A stretch of 38,413 nucleotides of DNA from a bacterium (GCA_017308215.1 JAFKFQ010000421.1:1-38413); one strand, 5' to 3'. Numbered from the stretch's first letter, positions 24,362-33,359 are shown. Made by a program: numbers and translations. Notes: generated from the sequence alone by a model not told the origin.

Positions 24362-27300
24362 ATGGCCACGGTGATCGAGACGAGCGAACCGGCCCCGAAG
24401 TTTGCCACCCGCGTGGACGAGCAGATCGCCGAGGCCACCAGCCGCATCCGCGGGCACGACCTGGCGTTCGGCGGGCTCCTCGTCGGCGGGCTGGTGCTCG
24501 CCTACGCCTCCGGGATGATGCTCCTCGACAAGTCCCTCGTCCTCCCGGAATGGGTCCGTCAGCTCGGCCTCCTCGGGTTCCTCGGCGTAACCGGGGTCAC
24601 GGCGTACCGCACGCTCGTCCGGCCGCTGCGCCAGCGGGTGAACCCGCTGTACGCCGCCGTGGCCGTCGAGCGGACGATCGAGGACGCGAAGAACAGCGTC
24701 GTCGGGTACGTCGAGGCGCGGGAGCGCGGCGACGTTCACGCCCAGGTGAAGGCGGCGATGGGCGCCCGGGCGGCGAAGGCGGTGGACGAGGCCGACGTGA
24801 ACCAGGCCGTGGACCACCGCAGCCTCGTCTACGCCAGCGGCGCCGTCGTCGCGCTGTTCCTGACGCTCGTCGTGTTGTTCTTCGTGTTCCGCCCGACGCA
24901 GTTCCAGTCGCTCCTCGGCCGCACCTTCACCCCGTTCTCGTCCGACGTCATCGCCAGCCGCACGCAGCTCGCGCTGGTCGAGCCACAGGGCGGCGACGTG
25001 ACCGTGACCGCCGGCCAGTCGGTAACAGTGAAAGTCGAGGTCGCGGGCCAGATTCCGAAGCCCGACCGGGCCGACAAGGTCCGCGTGCTCCTGCGGTATG
25101 CGCCGAACACGCCCTACGACGAGATCCCGCTCGAACCGGGCGACACGTCCCGCGGGTGGGCCGTGCAGCTGCGCCCCGAACAGCTCCGCACCGGCGTGTG
25201 GTACAAGGTGGCCGGCGGCGACGGCGAGACGGCCGAACACCGCGTCACGGTCCGCACCGCCCCGCTGTTCACCGACTTCGAGGTGAACTACGACTTCCCG
25301 GCGTACCTTCGCAAGGAGCCCGAGAAGGCGACCGACCCGCACCTCCAGGCGATCCGCAACACGAAGGTGAGCGTGGTCGCCAAGGCGAACCGGTCGGTGC
25401 GCGACGGCCGCGCCGCGTTCGAGCCGCCGGGCCAGCCGGTGGTCGCCGGCAAGGCGGTGCCCGACCGCCCGGACGCACTCCGCTTCGACTTCCTCCTCAC
25501 CACGCCGGGTAGCTACAAGCTCACGTTCACCGCCGCCGACAACGAGCGAAGCCCCGACTCGCTCCCGTTCACCATCAAGGTGGACGAGGACCACGCGCCG
25601 ATCGTGGAAATCCTCCTCCCCGAGCCCGACGACATCACCCTCCCCGCGAACGGGTTGCTGAGCTTGGACGGCGCGGCCGGCGACGACTACGGCCTCGACA
25701 AGATGACGTTGAAGCTGAAGCTCGCCGGCGAGAAGGCGAGTGTGCTCGCCGACCGCCCGTACCTCGGCGGCAAGTCGTTCCGCCGCGAGTCGGACGGCAC
25801 CTACCCGCGCAGCCTCGTCGAGTACAAGGATTCGGTCGAGCTGGCCAAGCTCACCGACCCGACGGGCGCCGCGGTCGGGCTCAAGGAAGGGATGATTCTG
25901 GAATACTGGCTGGAGGCGACCGACAACCGGACCAAGCCCGGCCCGAACGGCCCGGAGCCCGACCCGAACGTCGGCCGGAGCAAGGTCAAGCGCGTGCGCC
26001 TCGCGCCGCCGGTCGAGAACGCGGACGACAAGCAGAACCAGGACGCCCGCCGCGACGAGCGGCGGACCGAGGAGAAGAAGCACGCCGACAACCAGCAGCA
26101 GCGCCTCGACCGCGAGGACCGCGGCCCGCCACCGCAAAAGAACCCGAACGCCCCCCCGAAGAAGGACGACCCGCAACCCATGCCGCCGGACACGGGGAAG
26201 ATGCCCCCGGACATGGGGAAGATGCCCCCGGACATGCCGCAGAACGGCATGGGCAATCAGGACAACATGACGAAGGCGCAACCCGAGAAGGGGATGGAGC
26301 CCAAGACGCAGGAGGGGATGGGCAACCAGACCGGCATGCCGATGCCCGGCGCCAAGTCGAACGATATGACGAACCAGGACAACAAGGGGATGTCGAACGG
26401 CACGCCGATGAACGACGGGACGGGGATGAAGGGCGAGATGCCGCAGCAGGCGCCGATGCCGTCGGCCCCCGGCCGCAAGGACGTGCAGGACCAGGCGAGC
26501 AAGGTTCAGGACCAGCTCAACCAGGAGCGGAACGGTGGCGGAGATGCGAAGTCGCCGCCGACCGCAAAGGACGACGAGCGCACCAATCCCGCCGACCAGA
26601 AGACCAACCCGCCGATGGGCGGGATGCCGCAGGACAACACGGCCAAGAGCAACGAGGGCGGGACGGGTGCGAGCGAGAATCGCTCGGAGGGGAAGGTTCA
26701 GCCGCCGGAGCCGCCGTCCACCACCAAGACCGAGCCGAAGGGCGGCAACCCGATGACGGGCGTTACCAAGTCCCCGGACCAGCGCCCGAGCGAGACGCGG
26801 AGCGAACCGCTCGGCGGCGACCCCGGGATGGAGCGCGAAACGCCCAAGGGCGGCGAGTCGCCGATGAGCGACCCGATGATGAACAAGGGGATGCCGCCGG
26901 ACAAAGGTGGGCCGATGAACACGGGCACGCCGAAGGGCGACCCGTCGGCCGGCGGCGAATCGAAACCGGCCACACAACAGAAGGGCGGCGACCCGATGAT
27001 GGGGTCGGGGCAGCCGAACCCCGCAGACGGGGCCGGCCAGGCGAAGACCGCGCCGCCGACCACCGAGCGCGGTGCCGAGCGCGACCCGCAGCCGAACCCA
27101 AAGGGCAGCGCTCAGCCCCAACCCAGCCCACGCCAGCAAGAGGGCGGCGACCCGAAGACGGAGCGCGGTTCCGAACCCGGTTCGGCTCGCCCGATGCCGA
27201 AGCAGGGCGACCCGGGAACACCAGACGTCAAGGGGAACGACGCAAAGGCCGGCGACCCGATGGCCAACGCCGCCGAACCGCGCACCGGCCCGATGTCGAA

Positions 27301-28720
27301 GGGGAGCGACCCCAAGATGGGCGGTGATCCGAAGATGGCCGACCCGAAGATGGCCGACCCGAAGATGGGCGGCGACCCGACGGGCATGGGTACAAAGACG
27401 GGCATGCCCGAGCAGAAGAACGTCGAACCGGGTATCGAGCGCCCCAACCCGTCGGACATGCAGCCGAACGGGCAGCCGCAGCAGGCTCCGATGCCGAAGT
27501 CGGCGGACCCGACGGGTGGAGCGAATCAGGGGACCCCGAAGACAGGTCCGCAGGCCGGACTGATGACGCCGATGCCGCCGATAAGCAAGCAGAACGATGA
27601 CCCGATGACGGGGTCGAAGGGAGGCGTGCCGCCGAAGCTCGACGCGAAGCAGAAGGCCGAACTGGAGCAGGCGGCGCGCGACTTGAACAGCAAAGACCCG
27701 GCAAAGCAGCAGGACGCCCGCGAGAAGCTCGACCGCGCCCTCGGCAAGGAGGCGCGACAGCAGGCCGAGGACATCGCCAAGGGGTTGAACTCGACCGACC
27801 CCGCCGAGCGGCGGCGCGCCGAACAACAGCTCGACGAGCTGCGCCGTCAGGCCGAGCAGATGGCCGGCAAGGAACCGATGTCGAAGAACGCCGACCCGAT
27901 GCCCGCGCCCATGCCGACACCGAAAGACATGGGTACCCCGAAGACGGGTCCGATGGAGGACATGAACACGAAGAGTCCGGGGATGGGTAACCCGAAGGGC
28001 ACGGACATGGATCCGAAGGGCGGGCCGAACCAGAAGTTCGACCCGAAGGAGTTGGAGAACGCCCTGCGCGATCTGAACAGCAAGGACGAGGCGAAGCAGA
28101 AGGCGGCCCGCGACACGCTCGACAAGACGGTCGGCGAGCAGGCCCGGCGCGAGGCCGAGCAGCTCCAGAACGACCTGAACTCGAACGACCCCGAGCGTCA
28201 GGCCCGTGCCCGCGAGCGGCTCGAACAGTTGCAGCAGCAGGCCGAGCGGATGGCGAAAAACAACCCGCCGGGCAAGGACGGCAAGGACGACGACCGCTTC
28301 AACCCGTCGCCGGGGAGCGTGACGCCGAACAACGCCAAGGCGATGGACGACGACCCGCGCAACCGGGCGAAATCGGCGCAGCTCAACCTGGAGCAGTTCG
28401 AGAAGAACCGCTTCAACCGCGACCTCCAGGACCGCCTGGGCTGGACCCAGGAGCAGTACGACCGCTTCCTCGACGACTACCGCCGCGAGGCCGACCGCCT
28501 CCGCCGCGACGCCGCCGAGGCCGACCGCAACCCGCCGCAACCCGCCGCCCCGTCGCGGCCGGACATCATCAACGCCGGCGGGAAGATCGAGGGGAATCCG
28601 AACACGTCGCCCGGGACGGCCGGCGTCGGTGGCCCGGCGTTCGCGGCCCCGGGCTTCGGCGACGCGCTCCAACGCTTCCAACGCGGTGCGACCCAACGCC
28701 CACCGGCCAAGAAGCCCTGA
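24362..28720 (+). CDS. Giant membrane protein (DUF4175-like), long low-complexity region and duplicated coiled-coil
   Basis: 1452 residues. Two close spans at about 37-55 and 62-78 and one at about 157-180 anchor the N-terminus. Residues 190-550 look like extracytoplasmic Ig-like domains (VTVTAGQSVTVKVEV, SYKLTFTAADNERSPDSLPF). Residues about 550-1090 are low complexity, rich in Met, Pro, Gly, Asp, Lys, Asn and Gln, with short repeats such as DPKMADPKMADPKMGGDP. Two related charged helical modules follow at about 1093-1170 and 1225-1300 (LNSKDPAKQQDAREKLD and LNSKDEAKQKAARDTLD; both with ...EQ(M/A) tails), consistent with coiled coils. The N-terminal plan resembles DUF4175-family proteins. 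The function is unknown; an envelope-associated scaffold is a guess. Codon use fits the rest of the window. Confidence 0.75.
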   Translation: MATVIETSEPAPKFATRVDEQIAEATSRIRGHDLAFGGLLVGGLVLAYASGMMLLDKSLVLPEWVRQLGLLGFLGVTGVTAYRTLVRPLRQRVNPLYAAVAVERTIEDAKNSVVGYVEARERGDVHAQVKAAMGARAAKAVDEADVNQAVDHRSLVYASGAVVALFLTLVVLFFVFRPTQFQSLLGRTFTPFSSDVIASRTQLALVEPQGGDVTVTAGQSVTVKVEVAGQIPKPDRADKVRVLLRYAPNTPYDEIPLEPGDTSRGWAVQLRPEQLRTGVWYKVAGGDGETAEHRVTVRTAPLFTDFEVNYDFPAYLRKEPEKATDPHLQAIRNTKVSVVAKANRSVRDGRAAFEPPGQPVVAGKAVPDRPDALRFDFLLTTPGSYKLTFTAADNERSPDSLPFTIKVDEDHAPIVEILLPEPDDITLPANGLLSLDGAAGDDYGLDKMTLKLKLAGEKASVLADRPYLGGKSFRRESDGTYPRSLVEYKDSVELAKLTDPTGAAVGLKEGMILEYWLEATDNRTKPGPNGPEPDPNVGRSKVKRVRLAPPVENADDKQNQDARRDERRTEEKKHADNQQQRLDREDRGPPPQKNPNAPPKKDDPQPMPPDTGKMPPDMGKMPPDMPQNGMGNQDNMTKAQPEKGMEPKTQEGMGNQTGMPMPGAKSNDMTNQDNKGMSNGTPMNDGTGMKGEMPQQAPMPSAPGRKDVQDQASKVQDQLNQERNGGGDAKSPPTAKDDERTNPADQKTNPPMGGMPQDNTAKSNEGGTGASENRSEGKVQPPEPPSTTKTEPKGGNPMTGVTKSPDQRPSETRSEPLGGDPGMERETPKGGESPMSDPMMNKGMPPDKGGPMNTGTPKGDPSAGGESKPATQQKGGDPMMGSGQPNPADGAGQAKTAPPTTERGAERDPQPNPKGSAQPQPSPRQQEGGDPKTERGSEPGSARPMPKQGDPGTPDVKGNDAKAGDPMANAAEPRTGPMSKGSDPKMGGDPKMADPKMADPKMGGDPTGMGTKTGMPEQKNVEPGIERPNPSDMQPNGQPQQAPMPKSADPTGGANQGTPKTGPQAGLMTPMPPISKQNDDPMTGSKGGVPPKLDAKQKAELEQAARDLNSKDPAKQQDAREKLDRALGKEARQQAEDIAKGLNSTDPAERRRAEQQLDELRRQAEQMAGKEPMSKNADPMPAPMPTPKDMGTPKTGPMEDMNTKSPGMGNPKGTDMDPKGGPNQKFDPKELENALRDLNSKDEAKQKAARDTLDKTVGEQARREAEQLQNDLNSNDPERQARARERLEQLQQQAERMAKNNPPGKDGKDDDRFNPSPGSVTPNNAKAMDDDPRNRAKSAQLNLEQFEKNRFNRDLQDRLGWTQEQYDRFLDDYRREADRLRRDAAEADRNPPQPAAPSRPDIINAGGKIEGNPNTSPGTAGVGGPAFAAPGFGDALQRFQRGATQRPPAKKP
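26181..26238 (+). repeat. In-gene tandem repeat GGGGAAGATGCCCCCGGACAT
   Basis: A unit of about 21 bases encoding GKMPPDM is repeated (PPDTGKMPPDMGKMPPDM) inside the low-complexity part of the giant membrane protein. Such identical units are prone to slippage. Confidence 0.75.
27311..27377 (+). repeat. In-gene tandem repeat encoding DPKM(A/GG)
   Basis: Four consecutive units of 18, 15, 15 and 18 bases, each containing CCGAAGATGG or CCCAAGATGG, code for PKMGGD-PKMAD-PKMAD-PKMGGD. The unequal units differ by one codon, as expected from slippage. Confidence 0.8.
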
Positions 28721-28728
28721 CGCACCAC

Positions 28729-28754
28729 GACCGGCCGGCGGGCGCCGGCCGGTC
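28729..28754. terminator. GACCGGCCGGC hairpin after the giant protein gene
   Basis: A perfect 11-base stem (28729-28739 with 28744-28754) and a four-base loop begin 8 bases after the stop codon. There is no T-run. The same GACCGGCCGGC core occurs after valS and in the permease/exporter gap, so it may be a dispersed repeat used as a 3' end. Confidence 0.55.
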
Positions 28755-28757
28755 GCC

Positions 28758-28763
28758 TACACT
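28758..28763 (+). promoter_or_regulatory. -10-like CTACACT before nadB
   Basis: TACACT follows the hairpin directly and ends 26 bases before the nadB ATG. Any -35 would lie within the hairpin. Confidence 0.35.
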
Positions 28764-28789
28764 GAGGGCAACTCTCACTGGGCTGCCCC

Positions 28790-30409
28790 ATGTCCGCCGC
28801 GAACCGCTACCTCGTCTCGTTCGACGCGAAGGCCACGTTCCACCGCTTCACCGACGTGCTCGTCGTCGGTGCCGGCATCGCCGGCCTGCGCGCCGCGCTG
28901 GAGGTGCCCGCCGACCTGTCGGTGCTCGTCGTCACGAAGGACCGCGTGACCGAGAGCAACAGCTCGTACGCCCAGGGCGGGATCGCCGGCGTCCTCTCGC
29001 CGGAAGACCACTTCGACAACCACGTCGAGGACACGCTCGTCGCCGGCGACGGGCTGTGCGACCGGGCCGTGGTGGAAATGGTCGTCCACGAGGCGCCGGC
29101 GCAGATCGAGCAACTCGTCCGCTGGGGGACGAAGTTCGACCTGGTAAACGGCGCCCTCGCGTTGACCCGTGAGGGCGGGCACAGCCACCGGCGGATCGTC
29201 CACGCCCTCGGCGACGCCACCGGGTTCGAGATGATGCGTGCCGTCATCGCCACCGCCCGCACCGCCTCGAACGTCGCCATCTGGGACGACACGTTCACCA
29301 TCGACCTGCTCACCGCGGACGGTGTGTGCTGCGGGGCCGTCGTGTGGCACCCGACGTTCGGCAAGCTGCTGATCGCGGCGAAGCAGGTCATCCTCGCCGC
29401 CGGCGGGTGCGGGATGGTGTACCGCGAGACGACGAACCCGCCGGTCGCCACCGGCGACGGGATGGCGGCGGCGTACCGCGCCGGGGCGGAGCTGCGCGAC
29501 ATGGAGTTCATGCAGTTCCACCCGACCGTGCTGTACGTGGCCGGGTCGGCGCGGTCGCTCATCAGCGAAGCGGTGCGCGGCGAGGGGGCGTACCTCCGGG
29601 ATGTCAACGGCGAGCGATTCATGCCGGCGGAAGACCCGCGGGCCGAGCTCGCCCCGCGTGACGTGGTGGCGCGGGCCATCTTCCGCACGATGGAGCGGAC
29701 GCAGCACCCGAACGTCTACCTCGACCTGTCGCACCTCGACCCGGTGATGGTGCGGACGCGCTTCCCCGGCATCAACCGCGTCTGCCGCGGGTTCGGGCTC
29801 GACATCACGAAGGACCCGATCCCGGTGCGCCCCGGGGCGCACTACATGGTCGGCGGGGTGACGGCGGACGCCGACGGCCGCACGACGCTGCCGGGGCTGT
29901 GGGCGGCGGGCGAGGTGACGAGCAGCGGGCTGCACGGGGCGAACCGCCTCGCCTCGAACAGCCTGATCGAGGGGCTGGTCTACGGTGCCCGCTGCGGCCG
30001 CGGCGCGGCCGCAGCGGCGCGGGCGATGCCGGCGGGGCTGCGGGCACCGGACGTGCGGTTCGACATCCCGCAGGACGACCCGAACGACCGGCTCGACGTG
30101 GCCGACCTGACGAACGCCCTGCGGGCGCTGATGGTGCGGAACATGGGGATCGTCCGCACCGCGGCGCGGATGAAGGACGCCCGCCGCGAGGTCGGCTTCT
30201 GGTGCCGCTACGCCCTCGGCCGCGAGTTCGCCAACAAGGCCGGCTGGGAGTTACAGAACCTGCTCACGGTGGCGCGGCTGATGATCGACGCCGCCCTCGC
30301 CCGCGACGAGTCGCGCGGGACGCACTTCCGCAGCGACTTCCCCGCCCGCGACGACGCCCGCTGGGGGCGGCGCCACGTCGCCAGCGTGCCGGCGGAGGGC
30401 GTGCGCTGA
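28790..30409 (+). CDS. nadB: L-aspartate oxidase
   Basis: 539 residues, normal length. It has the FAD-binding GAGIAG at 27-32, the SNSSYAQGGIAGVL segment typical of NadB, EGGHSHRRIVHA for substrate and catalysis, MEFMQFHPTVLY, the LISEAVRGEGAYL loop, and the AHYMVGGV and GLHGANRLASNSLIEGLV blocks that separate L-aspartate oxidase from succinate dehydrogenase and fumarate reductase. The enzyme oxidises L-aspartate to iminoaspartate for quinolinate and NAD synthesis. No nadA or nadC is adjacent, so the pathway is dispersed. A -10-like box lies upstream and a perfect palindrome lies just after the stop, so it appears monocistronic. Confidence 0.96.
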   Translation: MSAANRYLVSFDAKATFHRFTDVLVVGAGIAGLRAALEVPADLSVLVVTKDRVTESNSSYAQGGIAGVLSPEDHFDNHVEDTLVAGDGLCDRAVVEMVVHEAPAQIEQLVRWGTKFDLVNGALALTREGGHSHRRIVHALGDATGFEMMRAVIATARTASNVAIWDDTFTIDLLTADGVCCGAVVWHPTFGKLLIAAKQVILAAGGCGMVYRETTNPPVATGDGMAAAYRAGAELRDMEFMQFHPTVLYVAGSARSLISEAVRGEGAYLRDVNGERFMPAEDPRAELAPRDVVARAIFRTMERTQHPNVYLDLSHLDPVMVRTRFPGINRVCRGFGLDITKDPIPVRPGAHYMVGGVTADADGRTTLPGLWAAGEVTSSGLHGANRLASNSLIEGLVYGARCGRGAAAAARAMPAGLRAPDVRFDIPQDDPNDRLDVADLTNALRALMVRNMGIVRTAARMKDARREVGFWCRYALGREFANKAGWELQNLLTVARLMIDAALARDESRGTHFRSDFPARDDARWGRRHVASVPAEGVR

Positions 30410-30416
30410 CAGTCGG

Positions 30417-30438
30417 CCGCGATTCCCGGGAATCGCGG
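30417..30438. terminator. Perfect palindrome after nadB
   Basis: CCGCGATTCCCGGGAATCGCGG is a perfect 22-base palindrome beginning 7 bases after the nadB stop. It would form a stem of about nine pairs. It lacks a T-run, so it is a hairpin 3' end or a protein-binding site rather than a classic terminator. Confidence 0.5.
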
Positions 30439-30502
30439 CAAGAACCGGCCCCGTCCGGCGAACCACTTCCGCAACGAGGAATGAATCGACCCGGGAGCCG
30501 TC

Positions 30503-31951
30503 ATGCTCCGCGTTCTCGCCGCGCTGGCGGTTGCCGCACTCGTCTCGGTCCCGGCGGCCGGTCAGCCGAATGAAGACCCGCCCGACGCAACGATCTTCAA
30601 GCTCACGACCACGCCGGCGGCGGCGCCGGTCCCGGCGATGCGGTACGAGTTCGTGCCGCGGGCGACCGAGCGGACGCACGGGAACGCCGCCCTCGACTAC
30701 GCCCACGCCGCGCAACTCTTGCCGCCGTGGCCCGAGGATCCCGAGGAAAGCCGCGCCCTGGACGTCACACTTGCCGAGTGGGAGGAGGCTTCGCTCGACG
30801 ACTTCCCGGTCGTAGCCGCGAGAGCGTACCTGGAGAAGTACGCGGACGGGTTCGCGGCGCTCGACGCGGCCGCCCTGAGGGATCACTGCGTTTGGAGGCC
30901 GGGCGAGGCGGTGCGGGTGTTCGATCCTTCGTGCGACACGGCGGACATCCAGAAACTCCGACAGGTTGTGCGGCTCAACCGGCTGCGGGTGCGCCGCGAC
31001 CTCGCCCGGAGGAACTTCGACGCCGCGGCCCGCGCCATCCGCTCCGGCATCCGGCTCGCCGAGCATTTCGGCGAGCGAACGAACGCCGTTCACCTCCTGG
31101 TCGGGGTCAATTTCCAGTCGATTTCGTGGGGCGACGCGATTCAATTCGTCGGGCGACCCGGGGCGCCGAACCTGTACTGGGCGCTCGTCTCCCTGCCACG
31201 ACCGCTCATCGACATTCGCCCCGGTCTCGACGGCGAAGCAGCGGTATTCGACGCCGAACTCCCGAGCGTCGCCGAATTGGAGAAGGGGGCAGTTGCGGCC
31301 GATGTTGCCGACCGCGCTGCGTCGAAGTTGTACGCCGCGGGCGCGAAGTGGTCGGGCGACTTCCCGCCACCTGCCCCGCCGGCATGTGCGGACCTCACGG
31401 CCCGCGTCGCGAAGGCCGCCCCAACGGCGCGGGCGTTTCTTGTCGATCACGGGCGGAAGGCAGCGGACGTCGAGACGCTGCCGCCGGCGCAGGCCGTGGT
31501 GCTGGCCGTGTCGTACGCCCGTCGGGTGTTCCGCGAGGAGCAGTACACCGCCTTCCTCCGTCCGTACCCGCAGGTCTGGCCCGAGGTCGAGCGCATCGAG
31601 CGTCGTTCGACCGACTTCCAGAAGGCGCTCGCCGACCCGCTCCTGACCAACATCGTCGCCCACGAGAAGGGATACGCGAAGGTCTACCACGCCACCTCGC
31701 GCGTGGAGCGGCAGGTCTCGCAGCTCACGGCGGTCGAGGCGGTTCGGCTTCCCGCCGCCGCGCACAACGGGCAGCCACCGCAGAGGCTCGCCGACGTGAA
31801 GGCGGTGCCCGTTCCCCCGGACCCGTACACCGGACGGCCGTTCGAGTACGCCGCCCGGCCGGACGGATTCACGCTGACCGCCCCGCCGCCGGCCGGGGAG
31901 CGGGCGCACCGCGGCAACAGCGTCCGGTTCGAGGTCACGTTCCGCCGCTGA
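30503..31951 (+). CDS. Secreted protein of unknown function, longer paralogue of the next gene
   Basis: 482 residues with a signal peptide (LRVLAALAVAALVSVPAAG, cleavage near residue 20). Mature features shared with the next gene are KLTTTP, GNAALDY, LNRLRVRRDLARRNFDAAAR, WGDAIQFVGRPGAPNLYWAL, SLPRPLIDIRP and the C-terminal PVPPDPYTGRPFEYAA with a GFTLTAP strand. It is about 77 residues longer than its neighbour, mostly through an insert between about residues 265 and 345 containing PPPAPPACAD. I do not recognise the family; no catalytic motif is visible. The mid part is helical and the C-terminal part strand-like. Tandem duplication is clear and the copies are well diverged. It sits between nadB and the amino-acid gene cimA without functional link. 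Confidence 0.8.
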   Translation: MLRVLAALAVAALVSVPAAGQPNEDPPDATIFKLTTTPAAAPVPAMRYEFVPRATERTHGNAALDYAHAAQLLPPWPEDPEESRALDVTLAEWEEASLDDFPVVAARAYLEKYADGFAALDAAALRDHCVWRPGEAVRVFDPSCDTADIQKLRQVVRLNRLRVRRDLARRNFDAAARAIRSGIRLAEHFGERTNAVHLLVGVNFQSISWGDAIQFVGRPGAPNLYWALVSLPRPLIDIRPGLDGEAAVFDAELPSVAELEKGAVAADVADRAASKLYAAGAKWSGDFPPPAPPACADLTARVAKAAPTARAFLVDHGRKAADVETLPPAQAVVLAVSYARRVFREEQYTAFLRPYPQVWPEVERIERRSTDFQKALADPLLTNIVAHEKGYAKVYHATSRVERQVSQLTAVEAVRLPAAAHNGQPPQRLADVKAVPVPPDPYTGRPFEYAARPDGFTLTAPPPAGERAHRGNSVRFEVTFRR

Positions 31952-32011
31952 CCGCCGGCCGACGTGGCGCGAGCCGCAGAGCCAACCGGTTGCCTTTTTC
32001 AGAACGTGGAT

Positions 32012-32048
32012 GTGATTCGCCAACAACGTGAATCGCCAAGCGAATCAC
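32012..32048. promoter_or_regulatory. Inverted and direct repeats upstream of the second secreted paralogue
   Basis: GTGATTCGC (32012-32020) and GCGAATCAC (32040-32048) are perfect 9-base inverted arms with a 19-base loop, and GTGATTCGCCAA is directly repeated as GTGAATCGCCAA at 32028-32039, spaced 16 bases. The site lies 39 bases before the next start codon and could be an operator or a hairpin between the two paralogues. A TTTTT run at 31995-31999, after CAACCGGTTG, could be a weak terminator for the first gene. Confidence 0.4.
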
Positions 32049-32086
32049 ACGCAGTTCCACCCCGTCTCACCCACAGGTGACTCGCC

Positions 32087-33304
32087 ATGATCCGTCCTTT
32101 CGCCGCGCTGCTCGCGGCGGTGTTCGGGTTCGCCGCGCCCGCCGCCGCGCAGGACAAAGATGACCCGCTCGACCGCACCACCTACAAGCTCACCACCACA
32201 CCCGCGCCGGCGCCGGGCCTGCACACCGAGTTCCGCGTGCGGGCCACCGACCGGCTGCCGGGGAACGCCGCCCTCGACTACTACCGCGCGGCCGGTCTTC
32301 TGCCGGAGTGGCCGCGCGAACCGCAGCAGGGCGAAAAGCTCCGGGCGGACCAAGACCGCTGGCTGGACGCGAAGCCCGACGAGTTCCCGGACACCGAGGT
32401 GACGGCGTACCTCAAGCAGTTCGACGCCGGGTTCGTCGCGCTGGACGCCGCCGCGAGGCGGGAGGCGGTCGATTGGCGGCAGGGGGTGAAACTGGAACAG
32501 GATGGTCTCGGAGGCTTCTTGCGGGAAATTCAGAAGTTCCGCGAGGTGGCCAGCCTGAACCGCCTCCGCATCCGTCGCGACCTGGCCCGCAACGAATTCG
32601 ACGACGCCGCACTCGCGCTGCGGTCGGGGTTCGGGTTGGGCAAGGCCGTCGGTGAGGGGCCGGTGACGATCCAGATGCTCGTCGGCATCGCCATCTGCTC
32701 CGTCACCTGGGGCGATGCCGTCCAATTCGTCGGCCGCCCGGGGTCGCCGAACCTGTACTGGGCGCTGGCGTCGCTGCCGCGCCCGCTCATCGACCCGCGC
32801 CCGGCGCTGGAGGGCGAGGAGGAGTTCATGGAACGGGGTCTCCGCGCACAGGTCGCGTACCCGAAGGAAACCGCGGACGTCTGCCGGGCCATCTGGAACG
32901 ATCAACGCCGGGCCTTCATGCTGCCGTACCCGCGGGCCACGGCCGAGTTGGACAAGGTCACGACCCGCGCCGAGGAACTGAAGAAGGCGCGGAACGAGCC
33001 GGCGGTCACGCTGTTCGCCCTGAGTGTTCCGGCCGTTCGGAAGTGCTATTACGCGGTCGCGCGGCTCGACCGCTCGATGGCGGGGTTGCTCGCCGTCGAG
33101 GCCGTGCGGGTCCACGCGGCCGGGGCGAAGGGAACGCCGCCGGCGTCGCTCGCGGACATTACCGCCGTTCCGGTCCCGCCCGATCCGTACACCGGCCGAC
33201 CGTTCGACTACACGGCCCGGGCCGACGGGTTCACACTGACCGCCCCGGTGCTCGACGACATCCCCGGCAACGGCTTTCGGATCGTTGTCACGTTCCGCCG
33301 GTGA
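32087..33304 (+). CDS. Secreted protein of unknown function, shorter paralogue
   Basis: 405 residues with signal peptide (RPFAALLAAVFGFAAPAAAQ). It shares with the preceding gene the order KLTTTP, GNAALDYY, LNRLRIRRDLARNEFDDAA, WGDAVQFVGRPGSPNLYWAL, SLPRPLIDPRP and PVPPDPYTGRPFDYTA with GFTLTAP, so the pair arose by duplication. It lacks the Ala/Pro-rich insert of the longer copy. The conserved QFVGRPGxPNLYWAL plus LPRPLID core is probably the defining motif. Function unknown; extracytoplasmic location is inferred from the signal peptide. The promoter of the citramalate synthase leader begins 8 bases after its stop. Confidence 0.8.
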   Translation: MIRPFAALLAAVFGFAAPAAAQDKDDPLDRTTYKLTTTPAPAPGLHTEFRVRATDRLPGNAALDYYRAAGLLPEWPREPQQGEKLRADQDRWLDAKPDEFPDTEVTAYLKQFDAGFVALDAAARREAVDWRQGVKLEQDGLGGFLREIQKFREVASLNRLRIRRDLARNEFDDAALALRSGFGLGKAVGEGPVTIQMLVGIAICSVTWGDAVQFVGRPGSPNLYWALASLPRPLIDPRPALEGEEEFMERGLRAQVAYPKETADVCRAIWNDQRRAFMLPYPRATAELDKVTTRAEELKKARNEPAVTLFALSVPAVRKCYYAVARLDRSMAGLLAVEAVRVHAAGAKGTPPASLADITAVPVPPDPYTGRPFDYTARADGFTLTAPVLDDIPGNGFRIVVTFRR

Positions 33305-33311
33305 GCGTCGG

Positions 33312-33340
33312 TTGACACGTCGCACCCCTGGGGATACATT
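33312..33340 (+). promoter_or_regulatory. Near-consensus promoter of the citramalate synthase leader
   Basis: TTGACA at 33312-33317 is a perfect -35; TACATT at 33335-33340 follows after exactly 17 bases. Predicted start of transcription is near 33347, giving a leader of about 245 bases before the cimA ATG. The -10 hexamer is framed by the inverted repeat TGGGGA (33329-33334) and TCCCCA (33341-33346), which could be a repressor site. Confidence 0.7.
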
Positions 33341-33359
33341 TCCCCAAGTCCTTCTCATA

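Noticed and set aside
26181..27377. Repeat array resembling a CRISPR
   Set aside because: Units are short, in frame, of variable length and without unique spacers; they encode the low-complexity part of a protein.
24164..28696. Minus-strand open frame of some 1500 codons opposite the giant membrane protein
   Set aside because: Its Val/Leu/Arg/His-rich sequence is the complement of the Met/Pro/Gly/Asp/Lys-rich plus-strand gene; it merely joins the kinase frame by chance lack of stops.
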